From Anoxybacterium sp963668245 (GTDB lineage: Bacteria > Bacillota > Clostridia > Peptostreptococcales > Anaerovoracaceae): DNA of 64,000 nucleotides. The translations under genes were made by a program, and so were the position numbers. The number at the start of each line of letters is the position of its first letter. Positions within the stretch are counted from its first letter, which is position 1. Location: assembly GCA_963668245.2 (NCBI GenBank), contig OY764195.2, positions 62,001-126,000 on the forward strand. The letters run 5' to 3'. Under the pieces are notes generated by a model that had not been told where the DNA came from, made no database searches, and saw nothing but the letters and a program-made list of their open reading frames with translations. Positions 18,000 through 27,376 of this stretch are shown in pieces.

Positions 18000-19932
18000 T
18001 ATTCATTCCCTCCGAATCATTACTCTTATTTTTTTGTGATAACGCTCTGTTCTGTGCTGAAAAACCAAGAAGATATAGTGGAGAAAGCGGCGCATTGTTC
18101 TCAAAATCCCCTTCATCAAATAAAACCATAATGCTATCAAGCAAGGACTGATAAAAATTTGCTCCACCAAGCTGATTTTTGTATGGTATCAGCTGGCTAT
18201 AAAGTTGTCCCCAAGTCGCATAGGGTTTTACCTGAAAAGCACTCATAAGTCTTACTGCATTTGTCGCTCTTGTATTCTGCTTGTCAGCTTTGTAAAGTGC
18301 AGTTTGCTCAAGCTTATCCGCTACCGAGAGCAATCTGCCAAACAGATAATCTCTATCGCTTCTATTATTGTCCAGTTCCAATTCAATCTCCTCCTTTTGT
18401 TGTTTATAAAAGTTTCGTGCTAAAGCACATGTGATTTGGATTGATCGCTTCCAATCATTTTCACTAAATGAACCATTTATATCTGTAAAAGACATTGGTC
18501 GTGATGCTCTGTTTGCTGCCATTTCCACCATGCTTTTGGGAAGCGGAAAATTTCCAAACATGCATTCTAAAAGTTGTTTTCGCGTCTTCTTTTTTAATAC
18601 ATCGTACGATTTATCTCCCCTTGATTTTCCATAGACCGCAAACAAGATATCATCATAGGACGGAGCACCAATAAAATGAATCGGAACATTTCTGTCTTTT
18701 CCCTTTTCATCTTTTTCTTTTTTCCATGCAGTCAGAAAGTATGAAGTATCCTGATGCCAATTCACAATACAATTGAGATATTCTTGCTCTATCAGCTCCT
18801 GATAGAAGACCAACCCCATCCGTCCAGTCGTTGCCGCATCTAAAACTGCAATGCATATTTTGCGCGAGTGCTCCTTGATATAGTCTATATTGCCGTAACC
18901 TTGCAAAAGCTTTTTTAGCTTCACCGCATAGAAATCATAAATCTGCCCTTTCACTTCTGAAAATAGTTCTTCCACTGCTTGAATTGATTCCATCTCTTCA
19001 AACAATTCAAAAGAGTTGTTTTGCGCTTTTGCCTTTACCTCGGTTTCACTGTCAACGCCCCATGTTATAATCACCTGAGAATCAACTGCATATCCATAGT
19101 TTGCAATCAGCCAGCGTAGCATTTGATGCATCTTTTGAGATTGCACATAATCTACAATCACCGCATCATTTTGCATCGCAAACCGCCCTCTAAAAGTGAA
19201 TCCACTGCTATCGTTACAAGAAAGCAGTTTTGCATTTCCTGTAAGTAAGTTTATCTTTTTAGGATGCTGCGATGCGACTGCATTCACTGCTTGACCGCTC
19301 AAATAATCAAACAAGGTTTCCTTTTCATCAGATTGTTGATTATTGTAGGCAGTCCAAGCGTCACGCAGCATAACACTTTGCCAAACGTGAATTTCACCAC
19401 CATCAATGCACACCGTAAAGCGTACGCCCAGTTTACGAATTTTTTCATAATCAAGTTGCCTTTCGCCATCTTCACTGTCCGTAGATTGATACTCACTTTC
19501 CTTAAATATACTGCGATTCAACAAATCGTTTATCATGCTTTTACTCGAAACGTACGTGTAAATTGAATTAAGCTCAGTGATATCAGCTTTCCAAGCAGTT
19601 AGTCCCACAAGGTAGGCCTCTAATTTTTCAGGATTCACTCCACCAACATAATCCAATTGATCACAAAGAGGATGCGCGACAATTCCTGAGGAGCGCCCTG
19701 ATGAACTTTCCGTGCAAGGAATGATAATGGTTTTTTCCTTATTGTCACGAAATGCATCAATAAAATTTCCATCTTGATCAATCGTAATACTAATTTCCGA
19801 CTTGAACGTCGTGTGTCCAATGGGCAGTAAAGTTTTTTTCTCGTTTTCATTTCCATTTGCATCTACTTGCACAATGCCTACAATCTGAGAGCATTTATCA
19901 TAAGTTTCAAGCAAATTTTGAAAGAATCCCAT
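17980..19932 (-). CDS. cas8c: CRISPR-associated protein Cas8c (Csd1), large subunit
   Basis: The protein has 650 residues, within the usual Cas8c range. It has the conserved start MGFFQNLLETYDKC and a central ILDAATTGRMGLVFYQEL segment. It recognises the PAM in the type I-C Cascade. In I-C systems an internal start usually yields a small Cas11c subunit from the 3' part of this gene. Met and Leu codons near residues 480-530 would allow this, but I could not single out a clear internal ribosome binding site. The ATG overlaps the cas5 stop (TAATG). Confidence 0.96.
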   Translation of the reverse strand: MGFFQNLLETYDKCSQIVGIVQVDANGNENEKKTLLPIGHTTFKSEISITIDQDGNFIDAFRDNKEKTIIIPCTESSSGRSSGIVAHPLCDQLDYVGGVNPEKLEAYLVGLTAWKADITELNSIYTYVSSKSMINDLLNRSIFKESEYQSTDSEDGERQLDYEKIRKLGVRFTVCIDGGEIHVWQSVMLRDAWTAYNNQQSDEKETLFDYLSGQAVNAVASQHPKKINLLTGNAKLLSCNDSSGFTFRGRFAMQNDAVIVDYVQSQKMHQMLRWLIANYGYAVDSQVIITWGVDSETEVKAKAQNNSFELFEEMESIQAVEELFSEVKGQIYDFYAVKLKKLLQGYGNIDYIKEHSRKICIAVLDAATTGRMGLVFYQELIEQEYLNCIVNWHQDTSYFLTAWKKEKDEKGKDRNVPIHFIGAPSYDDILFAVYGKSRGDKSYDVLKKKTRKQLLECMFGNFPLPKSMVEMAANRASRPMSFTDINGSFSENDWKRSIQITCALARNFYKQQKEEIELELDNNRSDRDYLFGRLLSVADKLEQTALYKADKQNTRATNAVRLMSAFQVKPYATWGQLYSQLIPYKNQLGGANFYQSLLDSIMVLFDEGDFENNAPLSPLYLLGFSAQNRALSQKNKSNDSEGMNNGYTAE

Positions 19933-20699
19933 TATGCATCACCACCTTCACTATCCACAGACCTTAGATTCTGACCAATCACAAACTCTTTGATTGGCTG
20001 TTTTTCAAAGACAGTCCTGCGCTTAATAATAGAATCATTTGGCGAAGGAAATCGAATGATACCATCCTTCATCTCACATTGATAAAAGAGTACATCGAAG
20101 TTTTGTGATGGCAAGCCAGCTTCATTTTTTATCTGGTTTTCATCGGGATAATCAACCCCATGAAACATAAAGCCAAAATTTAAGGATCCATACGCATCAT
20201 AAAATCCATCACCACTTCCAAATTGACAGGGTTCTACATATCCCTGACATTCCCTTGTACCTAGGAAGATGTCCCTCCTGCCACCTTTTTCAATACTACG
20301 CATAGCAATATTATGATGCTTGTTTTCGTTGCGATCATTTTGCAACTGAGGGCGGTTTTCGTTCCACTCAAAATGAGCCAGCACTTGGTACTTTACATCT
20401 TTCAAATACATGTAGTATGCCAGATCATTACCCCCTCCCATTTTTATAGGTCGTATTCCTTTGCCTTCCGTTTGAATTTTACTCATAATCCGAACGGCAT
20501 CAATGACCCAAATAAAAGTAGGCTTCCAATAGATTGATTCTAAAATCCCTTTCAAAGCCTGATAGGTTGGCACTTGATACGAAAACTTCTCCCCGCCTAC
20601 ACGCGTAACTGGATCTGAAAACAACGCATATTTTGCATATACTTCGAATTCTACAGAGTTACGCTTTTTTACGATTGTTTTCATCATTTCATCCTTCAT
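19932..20699 (-). CDS. cas5c: CRISPR-associated protein Cas5c (Cas5d), crRNA endonuclease
   Basis: The protein has 255 residues. It is a RAMP-fold protein with the typical start FEVYAKYALFSDPVTRVGGEKFSYQVPTY and the segment TRECQGYVEPC. In type I-C systems, which lack Cas6, this protein cuts the repeat transcript and stays bound to the crRNA 5' handle. It is located between cas3 and cas8c as usual. The first ATG (20699) has GGGGG about 11 bases upstream, and the ATG four codons later is possible. Confidence 0.96.
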   Translation of the reverse strand: MKDEMMKTIVKKRNSVEFEVYAKYALFSDPVTRVGGEKFSYQVPTYQALKGILESIYWKPTFIWVIDAVRIMSKIQTEGKGIRPIKMGGGNDLAYYMYLKDVKYQVLAHFEWNENRPQLQNDRNENKHHNIAMRSIEKGGRRDIFLGTRECQGYVEPCQFGSGDGFYDAYGSLNFGFMFHGVDYPDENQIKNEAGLPSQNFDVLFYQCEMKDGIIRFPSPNDSIIKRRTVFEKQPIKEFVIGQNLRSVDSEGGDA

Positions 20700-20750
20700 T
20701 CTTACTTTTTCCCCCTTTCTTCATTTTAGCCTTAACTTTTTATTTGCAGA

Positions 20751-23102
20751 CTATACAATAAAATTATCCTGAACGCCATCTAAAATGACGCCCGTTGCAT
20801 TTGAGTAATAAGCTCCACACAACAGGATTATTCCAGTTTCATCATCGAGTGGGTAAATCGCACTTTGTTCAGATAGTTTTTTTAATTCCCATTCGTACAG
20901 CGCAACGCTATAATGCTGCAATTTTTTCAGTATCATTATTTTATCTCTTGTTACTATCGAAGATGGCTGCCTTCGGTATTCTTCGACAAGTCTCTCAGCA
21001 TCACCAAACATAACCACAACCGTCTTGGTCCTTGTATCGATTACTTGAAAGTTTCGGTCTGCGGTGTGGAATGCATGTGGTACAAAATGAGAAAATTGAT
21101 TTCCAGTTCTGTTTTTATAATTTTTCTTCCCATAATCATTTCCAGAAAGCATTTTATAAACTGACTCACCCTCTGATGTTATATAATCCATCTGACGCTC
21201 TTTCACATCAAAATACTGTTTATAATATTCGGTCAGAATCCCTTCTTCCAATAAATTCACATCCCTATTTTTATTTTCTAGGAGTTTAGAAGTGATTTCT
21301 TGTCCAGATTTGATATCCATCAATTTCTCAAGATTTTCATCCTTTAAACGGAACGTATACACATTCTTTGGTTCGCTGCTTTCTCCATTTCGATTGCATC
21401 TTCCTGCCGCTTGCGCTATGGAATCTAACCCTGCCATTTCACGAACCACACAGGCAAACGAAACATCCACACCAGCCTCAATCAATTGGGTAGAAACACA
21501 GATTACCTTTTTATGCTCAGACAAGCAAGCTTTCATATGTTCAATTTTGTCCATTCGATGAATTGGACACATGGATGTGCTGAGGTGGATTAACTCAAAC
21601 TCTGTTGATTTACTTTCAAGGTGATGGTAAATTGTAAGTGCCGATTTTTTGGTGTTCAAAATTGCTAGACAGTTGCCGTTTTCAATTGCCTTTTCAAAAA
21701 TAAAATCTGCCGCAGATTGGCAGTCCTTTTCGCACGCAGCTACAACTTGTACCCGCTTGATATCTTTAAACTCTTCTGTGCAATCAATGAGCTTGCAGTT
21801 ATCTTGTAACAACAAATTATTGCGTTGTGTAGATTCTAAAGAGGGCTGAGTTGCAGAGCAAAGAACGATGGTTGTCTTTAAGATTTTTGATAAAAATGTT
21901 GCAACTTCATTAAAACAGTTGATTGCTTTGATTGGCATAGACTGAATCTCATCGAATATAATTACGGCATCCGCCATGGAAGCAAATTTGCGAAGTTTTC
22001 CGCTTTTTGCAGACATGACAGATTCCAAAAACTGCACCATTGTAGTAAGTATTACAGGACTATCCCATCTCGAGGATGAGAGTTTTCGTATTTCTGAGGA
22101 TTTTTCATCCTCAGCCTCTACAATGTTCGAATGGTGTTCAAATATGACATTGTTCTCTTCTGACAAATTCAAAATACTTCGTAGATTTTGAGCTGTTTGC
22201 TCAATGATAGAAAGATACGGTATGACGTATATAATACGTTTTTTAGCGTGCTGTTTACTATGATGCAATGCAAATCGAAAAGAAGACAAAGTCTTTCCGC
22301 CTCCAGTGGGAACGGTTAGCTGATAAATCCCATTTTCCCGCTCTGCTGCAGACTTACATTTTTCTGATACTGAATATCTGATTCGATCCATATGTGTAGT
22401 GCTTGAAAGTTTAGATATGTTCGTTTCAAAAATATCGATGAGAGAATCCCAACTTGTTGTATTCCTGACATATGATTCCTCAATGTCAAACAAATATGCG
22501 TCTAGCCGGTCTGCATCTACAAGGCATGAAAATAAATACTTGGTCCATAGGCCAAGGGCAAATGTGGCACTATCCCTATTTTGATATACCGATTTTATTT
22601 GCGCAAGAATATCCCTGACTTCTGGTTTAGCCTCCTCAAACAGCATCATTAGTTGAACTCTTTCACTTTCACAAATCTTTTCTTGAATCTCGTCAAAAGA
22701 ATATTTCTCCGCAGTCGATTTCAAAAGCTGGTCAAAATGATAAGTCGTACCGTCAGGAGAAACGCCATCGTCAAGATGGTTATGATGTGCCGTGATGCAA
22801 AAGCCAATCATTTCCTTTAGCAATATCGCGTATGGATTATCTTCAGCCAATATTTCATTTGCTAAAAAGACTCCCTGCCACGCGTGAATCACGCTCCCAC
22901 GATCACCGCCATTTTTGATATAAGTTTGAAATTCGGTTGATATTTTGCCGATATCATGGAGATAAGCAAGGAGTTTGGATGTATTAGGATAATGAGATAC
23001 AAAAGCTGAAATTTCAGCCACATTTTTTGAATGGTCACCTAGATTTTGCAATTTACCCTCTGCACTTTTTCGAGCAATGGAGTCATCAAACAATTTCAAC
23101 AC
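20751..23102 (-). CDS. cas3: CRISPR-associated helicase-nuclease Cas3
   Basis: The protein has 783 residues. An N-terminal HD nuclease domain (LHDIGKIS, then ITAHHNHLDDG) is followed by a superfamily 2 helicase with Walker A TGGGKTLSS (about residues 263-271) and the DEAH-like box IIFDEIQSM. It unwinds and degrades the DNA strand opened by Cascade. It is the first gene of the cas operon. The frame opens with GTG at 23102, but GAGG (23102-23105) overlaps that codon. The TTG at 23093, eight bases after GAGG, is a plausible true start. Confidence 0.96.
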   Translation of the reverse strand: MLKLFDDSIARKSAEGKLQNLGDHSKNVAEISAFVSHYPNTSKLLAYLHDIGKISTEFQTYIKNGGDRGSVIHAWQGVFLANEILAEDNPYAILLKEMIGFCITAHHNHLDDGVSPDGTTYHFDQLLKSTAEKYSFDEIQEKICESERVQLMMLFEEAKPEVRDILAQIKSVYQNRDSATFALGLWTKYLFSCLVDADRLDAYLFDIEESYVRNTTSWDSLIDIFETNISKLSSTTHMDRIRYSVSEKCKSAAERENGIYQLTVPTGGGKTLSSFRFALHHSKQHAKKRIIYVIPYLSIIEQTAQNLRSILNLSEENNVIFEHHSNIVEAEDEKSSEIRKLSSSRWDSPVILTTMVQFLESVMSAKSGKLRKFASMADAVIIFDEIQSMPIKAINCFNEVATFLSKILKTTIVLCSATQPSLESTQRNNLLLQDNCKLIDCTEEFKDIKRVQVVAACEKDCQSAADFIFEKAIENGNCLAILNTKKSALTIYHHLESKSTEFELIHLSTSMCPIHRMDKIEHMKACLSEHKKVICVSTQLIEAGVDVSFACVVREMAGLDSIAQAAGRCNRNGESSEPKNVYTFRLKDENLEKLMDIKSGQEITSKLLENKNRDVNLLEEGILTEYYKQYFDVKERQMDYITSEGESVYKMLSGNDYGKKNYKNRTGNQFSHFVPHAFHTADRNFQVIDTRTKTVVVMFGDAERLVEEYRRQPSSIVTRDKIMILKKLQHYSVALYEWELKKLSEQSAIYPLDDETGIILLCGAYYSNATGVILDGVQDNFIV

Positions 23103-23160
23103 CTCGCGTTAAAATCCCAAATTAGGTTTTTGAGTATATTTTTTCCATTTACACTTATAT

Positions 23161-23189
23161 ATTATAACTAATTTATCTGAAATGCAATA
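23161..23189 (-). promoter_or_regulatory. Candidate promoter of the cas operon
   Basis: Minus-strand TATAAT (23161-23166) has TATTGC (23184-23189) 17 bases upstream. It lies about 60 bases before cas3 and about 20 bases from the left end of the IS30-like element. The insertion therefore replaced whatever lay further upstream. Confidence 0.4.
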
Positions 23190-23209
23190 AGAACCAAAAT
23201 GGCGTAAAG

Positions 23210-23300
23210 TGAAAAAGTAAATTCCACTTGTGCAGAACTAAAGTCCAGTTTGCAGGAGTAAGTTCCGCTACTTTTCAAAAACGGAATTTAGTCGTGCACA
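23210..23300. repeat. Subterminal repeated motifs, left side of the IS
   Basis: Degenerate copies of GTGGAATTTAGTCCTGCACA lie on the minus strand at 23210-23227, 23229-23246 and 23249-23267. One lies on the plus strand at 23282-23300. The last two flank the transposase promoter area and may let the transposase control its own expression. Confidence 0.65.
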
Positions 23301-23357
23301 TCCCTTTTTAACAGATATACTATTCATGATTTTCTGACTGTGCAGAAAGAGGAAATC

Positions 23358-24650
23358 ATGAATAACAAACAAAAACATTTGACCTTAAGTGACCGTATTT
23401 TAATTGAAAAAGGTTTAAGCGAAGGCAAAACATTTAAGGCTATTGCGACTTTGATTGATAAAGATCCCACTACAGTTTCGAAAGAAGTTAAAAAGCATCG
23501 TAGTATTAAATATCATAAAGATAAAAGTATTAAGCCACGTTGTTTTTACGAAAAAGATTGTTTTGTTAGCGAGTTATGTAAGGATAGACGTTGCTTTAAA
23601 TTATGTAAGAGTTGCAATCTTTGCAAAGATTTATGTCCCAAATATAAACCAAAAGAATGTGGTAAGCTTCATAAAGCACCTTTTGTATGCAACGCTTGCG
23701 ATAGCCTTGGGAGTTGTCGTTACTACCGCTTAGTTTATGTATCTAAGTTTGCAGATGATAATTATCGTGAAATACTTATCTCTTCTAGGCAAGGTATTAA
23801 TCAATGTGCTGAAGATATTAAGAAGATGGATGATTTGATATCTCCTTTGATTTTTAAATGTCAATCAATTAGCCATATTTATTCAACTCACGCAGAGGAA
23901 ATTGGGTGCTGCAGGCGAACATTATACGAGTATATTGATAAAAGAGTTTTTACAGCTAGAAATCTTGATTTGCCTCGCAAAGTAAAGTACAAGGTTCGAA
24001 AAAAGAATACCGATAAGAAAGTATCTAGTAAGGCATATAGAACGAATCGCACCTATGCTGATTTCGTAGCCCTACTTAGCGATAACCCTGAGATTCCAGT
24101 GGTTGAAATGGATGTTGTAGAAGGACAAAAGGGAGGCAAAGTTCTTTTGACTTTGTTTTTCAGAAACTGTAGCCTTATGCTTGCTTTTCTTATGGAAGAA
24201 AAAACTCAAAAGTGCGTTATTAATGTTTTGGACACATTAAGCGAGTCATTGGGCGTCCATATCTTTAAAAGGCTGTTCCCTGTAATATTAACCGATAATG
24301 GTCCTGAATTCCAAGATCCTTGGAGCTTAGAATGTTCTAAGGATGGTGAAAATCGTACGAAGATTTATTACTGTGATTCCAATTGCTCCTGGCAGAAAGG
24401 CAGAATCGAAAAGAATCATGAATACATAAGGTATGTAGTACGGAAAGGAAAAACCTTTGATTTATTTTCGCAAGAAGATATCACACTTCTTATGAATCAT
24501 ATTAACAGTACAGCAAGAGACAGCCTTAACGGATGCTCTCCGTATGGGCTGTCCCTGATACTGCTGGATAATTTCTTGCATAAGGAATTAGCGCTTCAGG
24601 CTATAGAGCCTGACTTAGTAATGTTAAAACCCGCATTACTAAAACACTAA
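23358..24650 (+). CDS. IS30-family transposase with Cys-rich segment
   Basis: The protein has 430 residues. The N-terminal helix-turn-helix (LTLSDRILIEKGLSEGKTFKAIATLI) matches IS30 transposases. Residues about 55-130 contain many CxxC and CxxxC pairs, probably zinc-binding. The catalytic DDE core is visible as VEMDVVEG, ILTDNGPEF and GRIEKNHEYIR. GAGG five bases before the ATG at 23358 fixes the start; an in-frame GTG at 23340 lacks such a site. The gene is intact, so the element may still be active. Confidence 0.9.
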   Translation: MNNKQKHLTLSDRILIEKGLSEGKTFKAIATLIDKDPTTVSKEVKKHRSIKYHKDKSIKPRCFYEKDCFVSELCKDRRCFKLCKSCNLCKDLCPKYKPKECGKLHKAPFVCNACDSLGSCRYYRLVYVSKFADDNYREILISSRQGINQCAEDIKKMDDLISPLIFKCQSISHIYSTHAEEIGCCRRTLYEYIDKRVFTARNLDLPRKVKYKVRKKNTDKKVSSKAYRTNRTYADFVALLSDNPEIPVVEMDVVEGQKGGKVLLTLFFRNCSLMLAFLMEEKTQKCVINVLDTLSESLGVHIFKRLFPVILTDNGPEFQDPWSLECSKDGENRTKIYYCDSNCSWQKGRIEKNHEYIRYVVRKGKTFDLFSQEDITLLMNHINSTARDSLNGCSPYGLSLILLDNFLHKELALQAIEPDLVMLKPALLKH

Positions 24651-24660
24651 TTAAAAATGA

Positions 24661-24877
24661 TCGCACAGGCAGAAATCCACTTCATAAGCAAACTAAGCAG
24701 GTGGAATTTAGTCCTACACAAAAAATTCCAGGTGCTTATTTAGTATGCTTTTGAGTACGTTTCTTTCTGTGAATGAGATTATTATATACGAAAAATTGTT
24801 ATTTGTTAAATAAAAAAGTGGATTTTACTCTTGCACAATCGTTGAAAAATCCAAGGGTGGAATTTACTTTTGCAATC
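24661..24877. repeat. Subterminal repeated motifs, right side of the IS
   Basis: Plus-strand copies of the GTGGAATTTA-type motif lie at 24701-24720, 24818-24837 and 24857-24876. A weaker minus-strand copy is at 24661-24680. They fill most of the noncoding stretch 24651-24931. They could be transposase binding sites or relics of nested insertions. Confidence 0.6.
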
Positions 24878-24931
24878 AACCTAGGTTTTTATCAACCATT
24901 GTTGATGACGTGGTGAACAAAAAAGCGAACG

Positions 24932-26131
24932 CTACAATTCTGCCATCAGCAAAAAATCTTTGATATTCATATGCTTGATCCCATTTCTACCTCTATTGAT
25001 TTCATCCATCGAAACAACGTATTTGGGATAGTTATCCGGTATTGATTCAAGTACTGAAAACTCTCTTTCAATCGTTTCATCAGATGCGAGCAAATAAGCG
25101 ACCTGAATGTAAACTCTTACATTTCCCATTGATGCAACAAAATCCACTTCATTGTTAGAATTTTTCCCTATACGCACATCATATCCCCTGCCAAGTAATT
25201 CCATATAGACAATATTTTCTAAGGTTTGATTGATATCACGCATATTGTTACCAAATACCGCTTCACGAATACCATGATCCGCAATATATATTTTTTCATG
25301 AAATTGTAATATTCTTTTGCCCATCAAATCTTCTCTTTGTACCAAATGTAAAAAACATGCCGATTTACAATAGTCTATATAATTGTAAATGGTTTCAGTC
25401 GAAACACTTCGAAGTTCATTCTTTAGATATTTTGATATGTTAGAAGATGAAAATGTATTGCCTATGTTGGCTATAAAAAACTGAATCATTCTCTTCAGCA
25501 ATTCAATGTCCCTTACCTTATTCCGAGTAGCAATATCTTTCAAAATAATTGAGTCGTAAATATCATTTAGATACTGCATGGCACTACGATCATCCATAGG
25601 AAACTGATAGAGAAATGGCATTCCTCCTCTAATGAGATAAAATTGAAATACCTCTGATTTATTTTTTTGAGGAAAAAAGTTAAGTATTTCTTTATATGAG
25701 AAAGGATAAATTTTCACTTCTACATATCTGCCTGCCAAGTAAGTTGCAAGCTCACCCGATAATAATTTAGCATTAGATCCTGTTATATAAATGTCTGCAT
25801 CAAAATCAATCATGATTGCGTTAATCATCGTTTCCCAACCATCAAGTTCTTGTATCTCGTCAAAAAAAAGATAAACCTTTTGATTTATTTCAGTGGCTTT
25901 TGTTTTTACATATTCATAGATTCCTTCAATTGTAATATCAAATGGATTCATTTTGCTTTCAAGATTAATTGAGATGAAAAATTCTTGATGAATGCCTTGT
26001 TGAATAAGTTCTTTTTGAATAAGCTCTAACATGACAGATTTTCCTGAACGACGTATGCCCGTTAATACTTTGATAATAGGCTGATTCATAAAAGGACGAA
26101 TTTTTGACATATATTGTTCTCTGAAAATCAT
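24932..26131 (-). CDS. AAA-type ATPase with DUF4143 domain
   Basis: The protein has 399 residues. Walker A is GIRRSGKS, Walker B is VYLFFDEIQ, and the sensor-like motif is YITGSNAKLL. The C-terminal half fits DUF4143, often described as nuclease-like (GNNMRDINQTLENIVYMELLGRGYDV, then EVDFVA). This large family is common in anaerobes and archaea, and its role is poorly known. The start at 26131 has AAGGA eight bases upstream; the frame extends further to 26167 without a ribosome site. Translation of the distal part uses AT-rich codons, consistent with an accessory gene. Confidence 0.85.
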   Translation of the reverse strand: MIFREQYMSKIRPFMNQPIIKVLTGIRRSGKSVMLELIQKELIQQGIHQEFFISINLESKMNPFDITIEGIYEYVKTKATEINQKVYLFFDEIQELDGWETMINAIMIDFDADIYITGSNAKLLSGELATYLAGRYVEVKIYPFSYKEILNFFPQKNKSEVFQFYLIRGGMPFLYQFPMDDRSAMQYLNDIYDSIILKDIATRNKVRDIELLKRMIQFFIANIGNTFSSSNISKYLKNELRSVSTETIYNYIDYCKSACFLHLVQREDLMGKRILQFHEKIYIADHGIREAVFGNNMRDINQTLENIVYMELLGRGYDVRIGKNSNNEVDFVASMGNVRVYIQVAYLLASDETIEREFSVLESIPDNYPKYVVSMDEINRGRNGIKHMNIKDFLLMAEL

Positions 26132-26293
26132 TTTCGACACATCCTTTCTCTTAGTCTTTAAATTCAATCTAACTCATTTATATCGAAAAGTCAATTGTAT
26201 TTAGCGTTTTTCTTTTGGTATATCGAAAACTTTTTGAATCCTAACCCAATGAAACTTGCTCGGATGAGTCTCCACCAAAAATGAACAATCATG

Positions 26294-27236
26294 TCAAAGA
26301 CTTCGTTTTAAGGAATAGGCATTAATATTTTGTTCAGTATAATTAGTCATTCCTTTGATCATTATTTTTCTAAGTTCTCCACTCAATGCATATTCAAAAT
26401 TCTTAAAAACACGCTTGGGATGATTTCCAGTAGCTTGAACTCTTGTTGCGTCTACATTTTCATATAAATCTTTTTTAGCATGACACTCTGATTCAAAGGG
26501 TACAAAGATATTCATGAAGTCAATTGGGGAATAGTCTCTTCCAAAAAATCTGATACCATCCTCAGGGTAATGATGAAAAGAGTAATTTGGATTATTTGCA
26601 GCAAACTGCAGGAATCGTTGTATATAGGGTTTGAAGCTTCCCACATTTTGTATCATAACGAATTATGTGCAAGAACCTTACCATCATTGAATACATACGA
26701 TATATGTACTGTATGTCTGTTGTCTTGGCAAAACTGATTTTAAGTGTTGGATGTAACATTAAGTCACTTGCTACACCTTGACGTAAAATATCGCCATAAG
26801 ACAAGGTAACGGTAACAGGCTTGTCCTCAAAAATAATAACCCACTCTTCAGCAACTTCATTATGATAGAGAAAGTCCACGTTCGTTTCGACTCTTGCTTC
26901 CAAGCGATCATAGAAATAGCGAGAAGGGCTGAAGAAATTATCAAGAGCTTCACCCATCATCTCAAAGCCATCAAACGAATCATCATAGCAACCCTTAATT
27001 ATGTATTTCGGAAACAGTTTAATTACATTGTTCAGTTCAAATCGTACTCGCTCGATGAATGCGGTACACTTATGACCAATATTTCCACAATAGCTGAGAA
27101 TAAAATTCTGATCGTCAAAATGCGTCCGGAAATCTTTGATCTTATCTTTATCTTTTGAAATGATGGAAATACCATCGCTTTCTTCAGCAAAAATACATTC
27201 AACATTCCAAAGAGTAATATGCCCAGTATCTCTCAT
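26294..27236 (-). pseudogene. Frameshifted ApeA-like (HEPN-associated) gene remnant
   Basis: Two overlapping minus-strand frames, 26592-27236 (214 residues) and 26294-26656 (120 residues), read as consecutive parts of one protein broken by a frameshift near 26640-26660. The upstream part (WNVECIFAEE, then LSYGDILRQG and MVRFLHIIRYDT) and the downstream part (PYIQRFLQFAANNP, then FVPFESECHAKKDLYEN) recall the N-terminal domain of ApeA-like proteins, which usually precedes a HEPN nuclease. No complete HEPN active site is visible, so the C-terminus also seems lost. The family call is tentative; the frameshift is clearer. Confidence 0.5.
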
Positions 27237-27376
27237 AGAAAATCTCCTATTGCCTTGCTATACTCGAGGATTATCATCTTGTTCTGACCATTATTCCTAT
27301 CAGTTATCTTATATTACCAATATTGCTATAGAGTGGCTGAAATCTGGAATCATAATTTTAATTAAGTATAGTATTA

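Larger units (their letters stand above)
23210..24874 (+). mobile_element. IS30-like insertion sequence
   Basis: One transposase gene is flanked by an inverted repeat of 18 bases with one mismatch: 23210-23227 (TGAAAAAGTAAATTCCAC) and 24857-24874. The innermost 15 bases match perfectly. I could not see a convincing target duplication outside the repeats, so the exact ends are uncertain. Both flanks contain further copies of the same motif, listed separately. The element sits between the cas operon promoter and a DUF4143 ATPase gene. Confidence 0.75.

Noticed and set aside
23195..24890. Target-site duplication around the IS30-like element
   Set aside because: Bases outside the inverted repeats do not match convincingly on the two sides.
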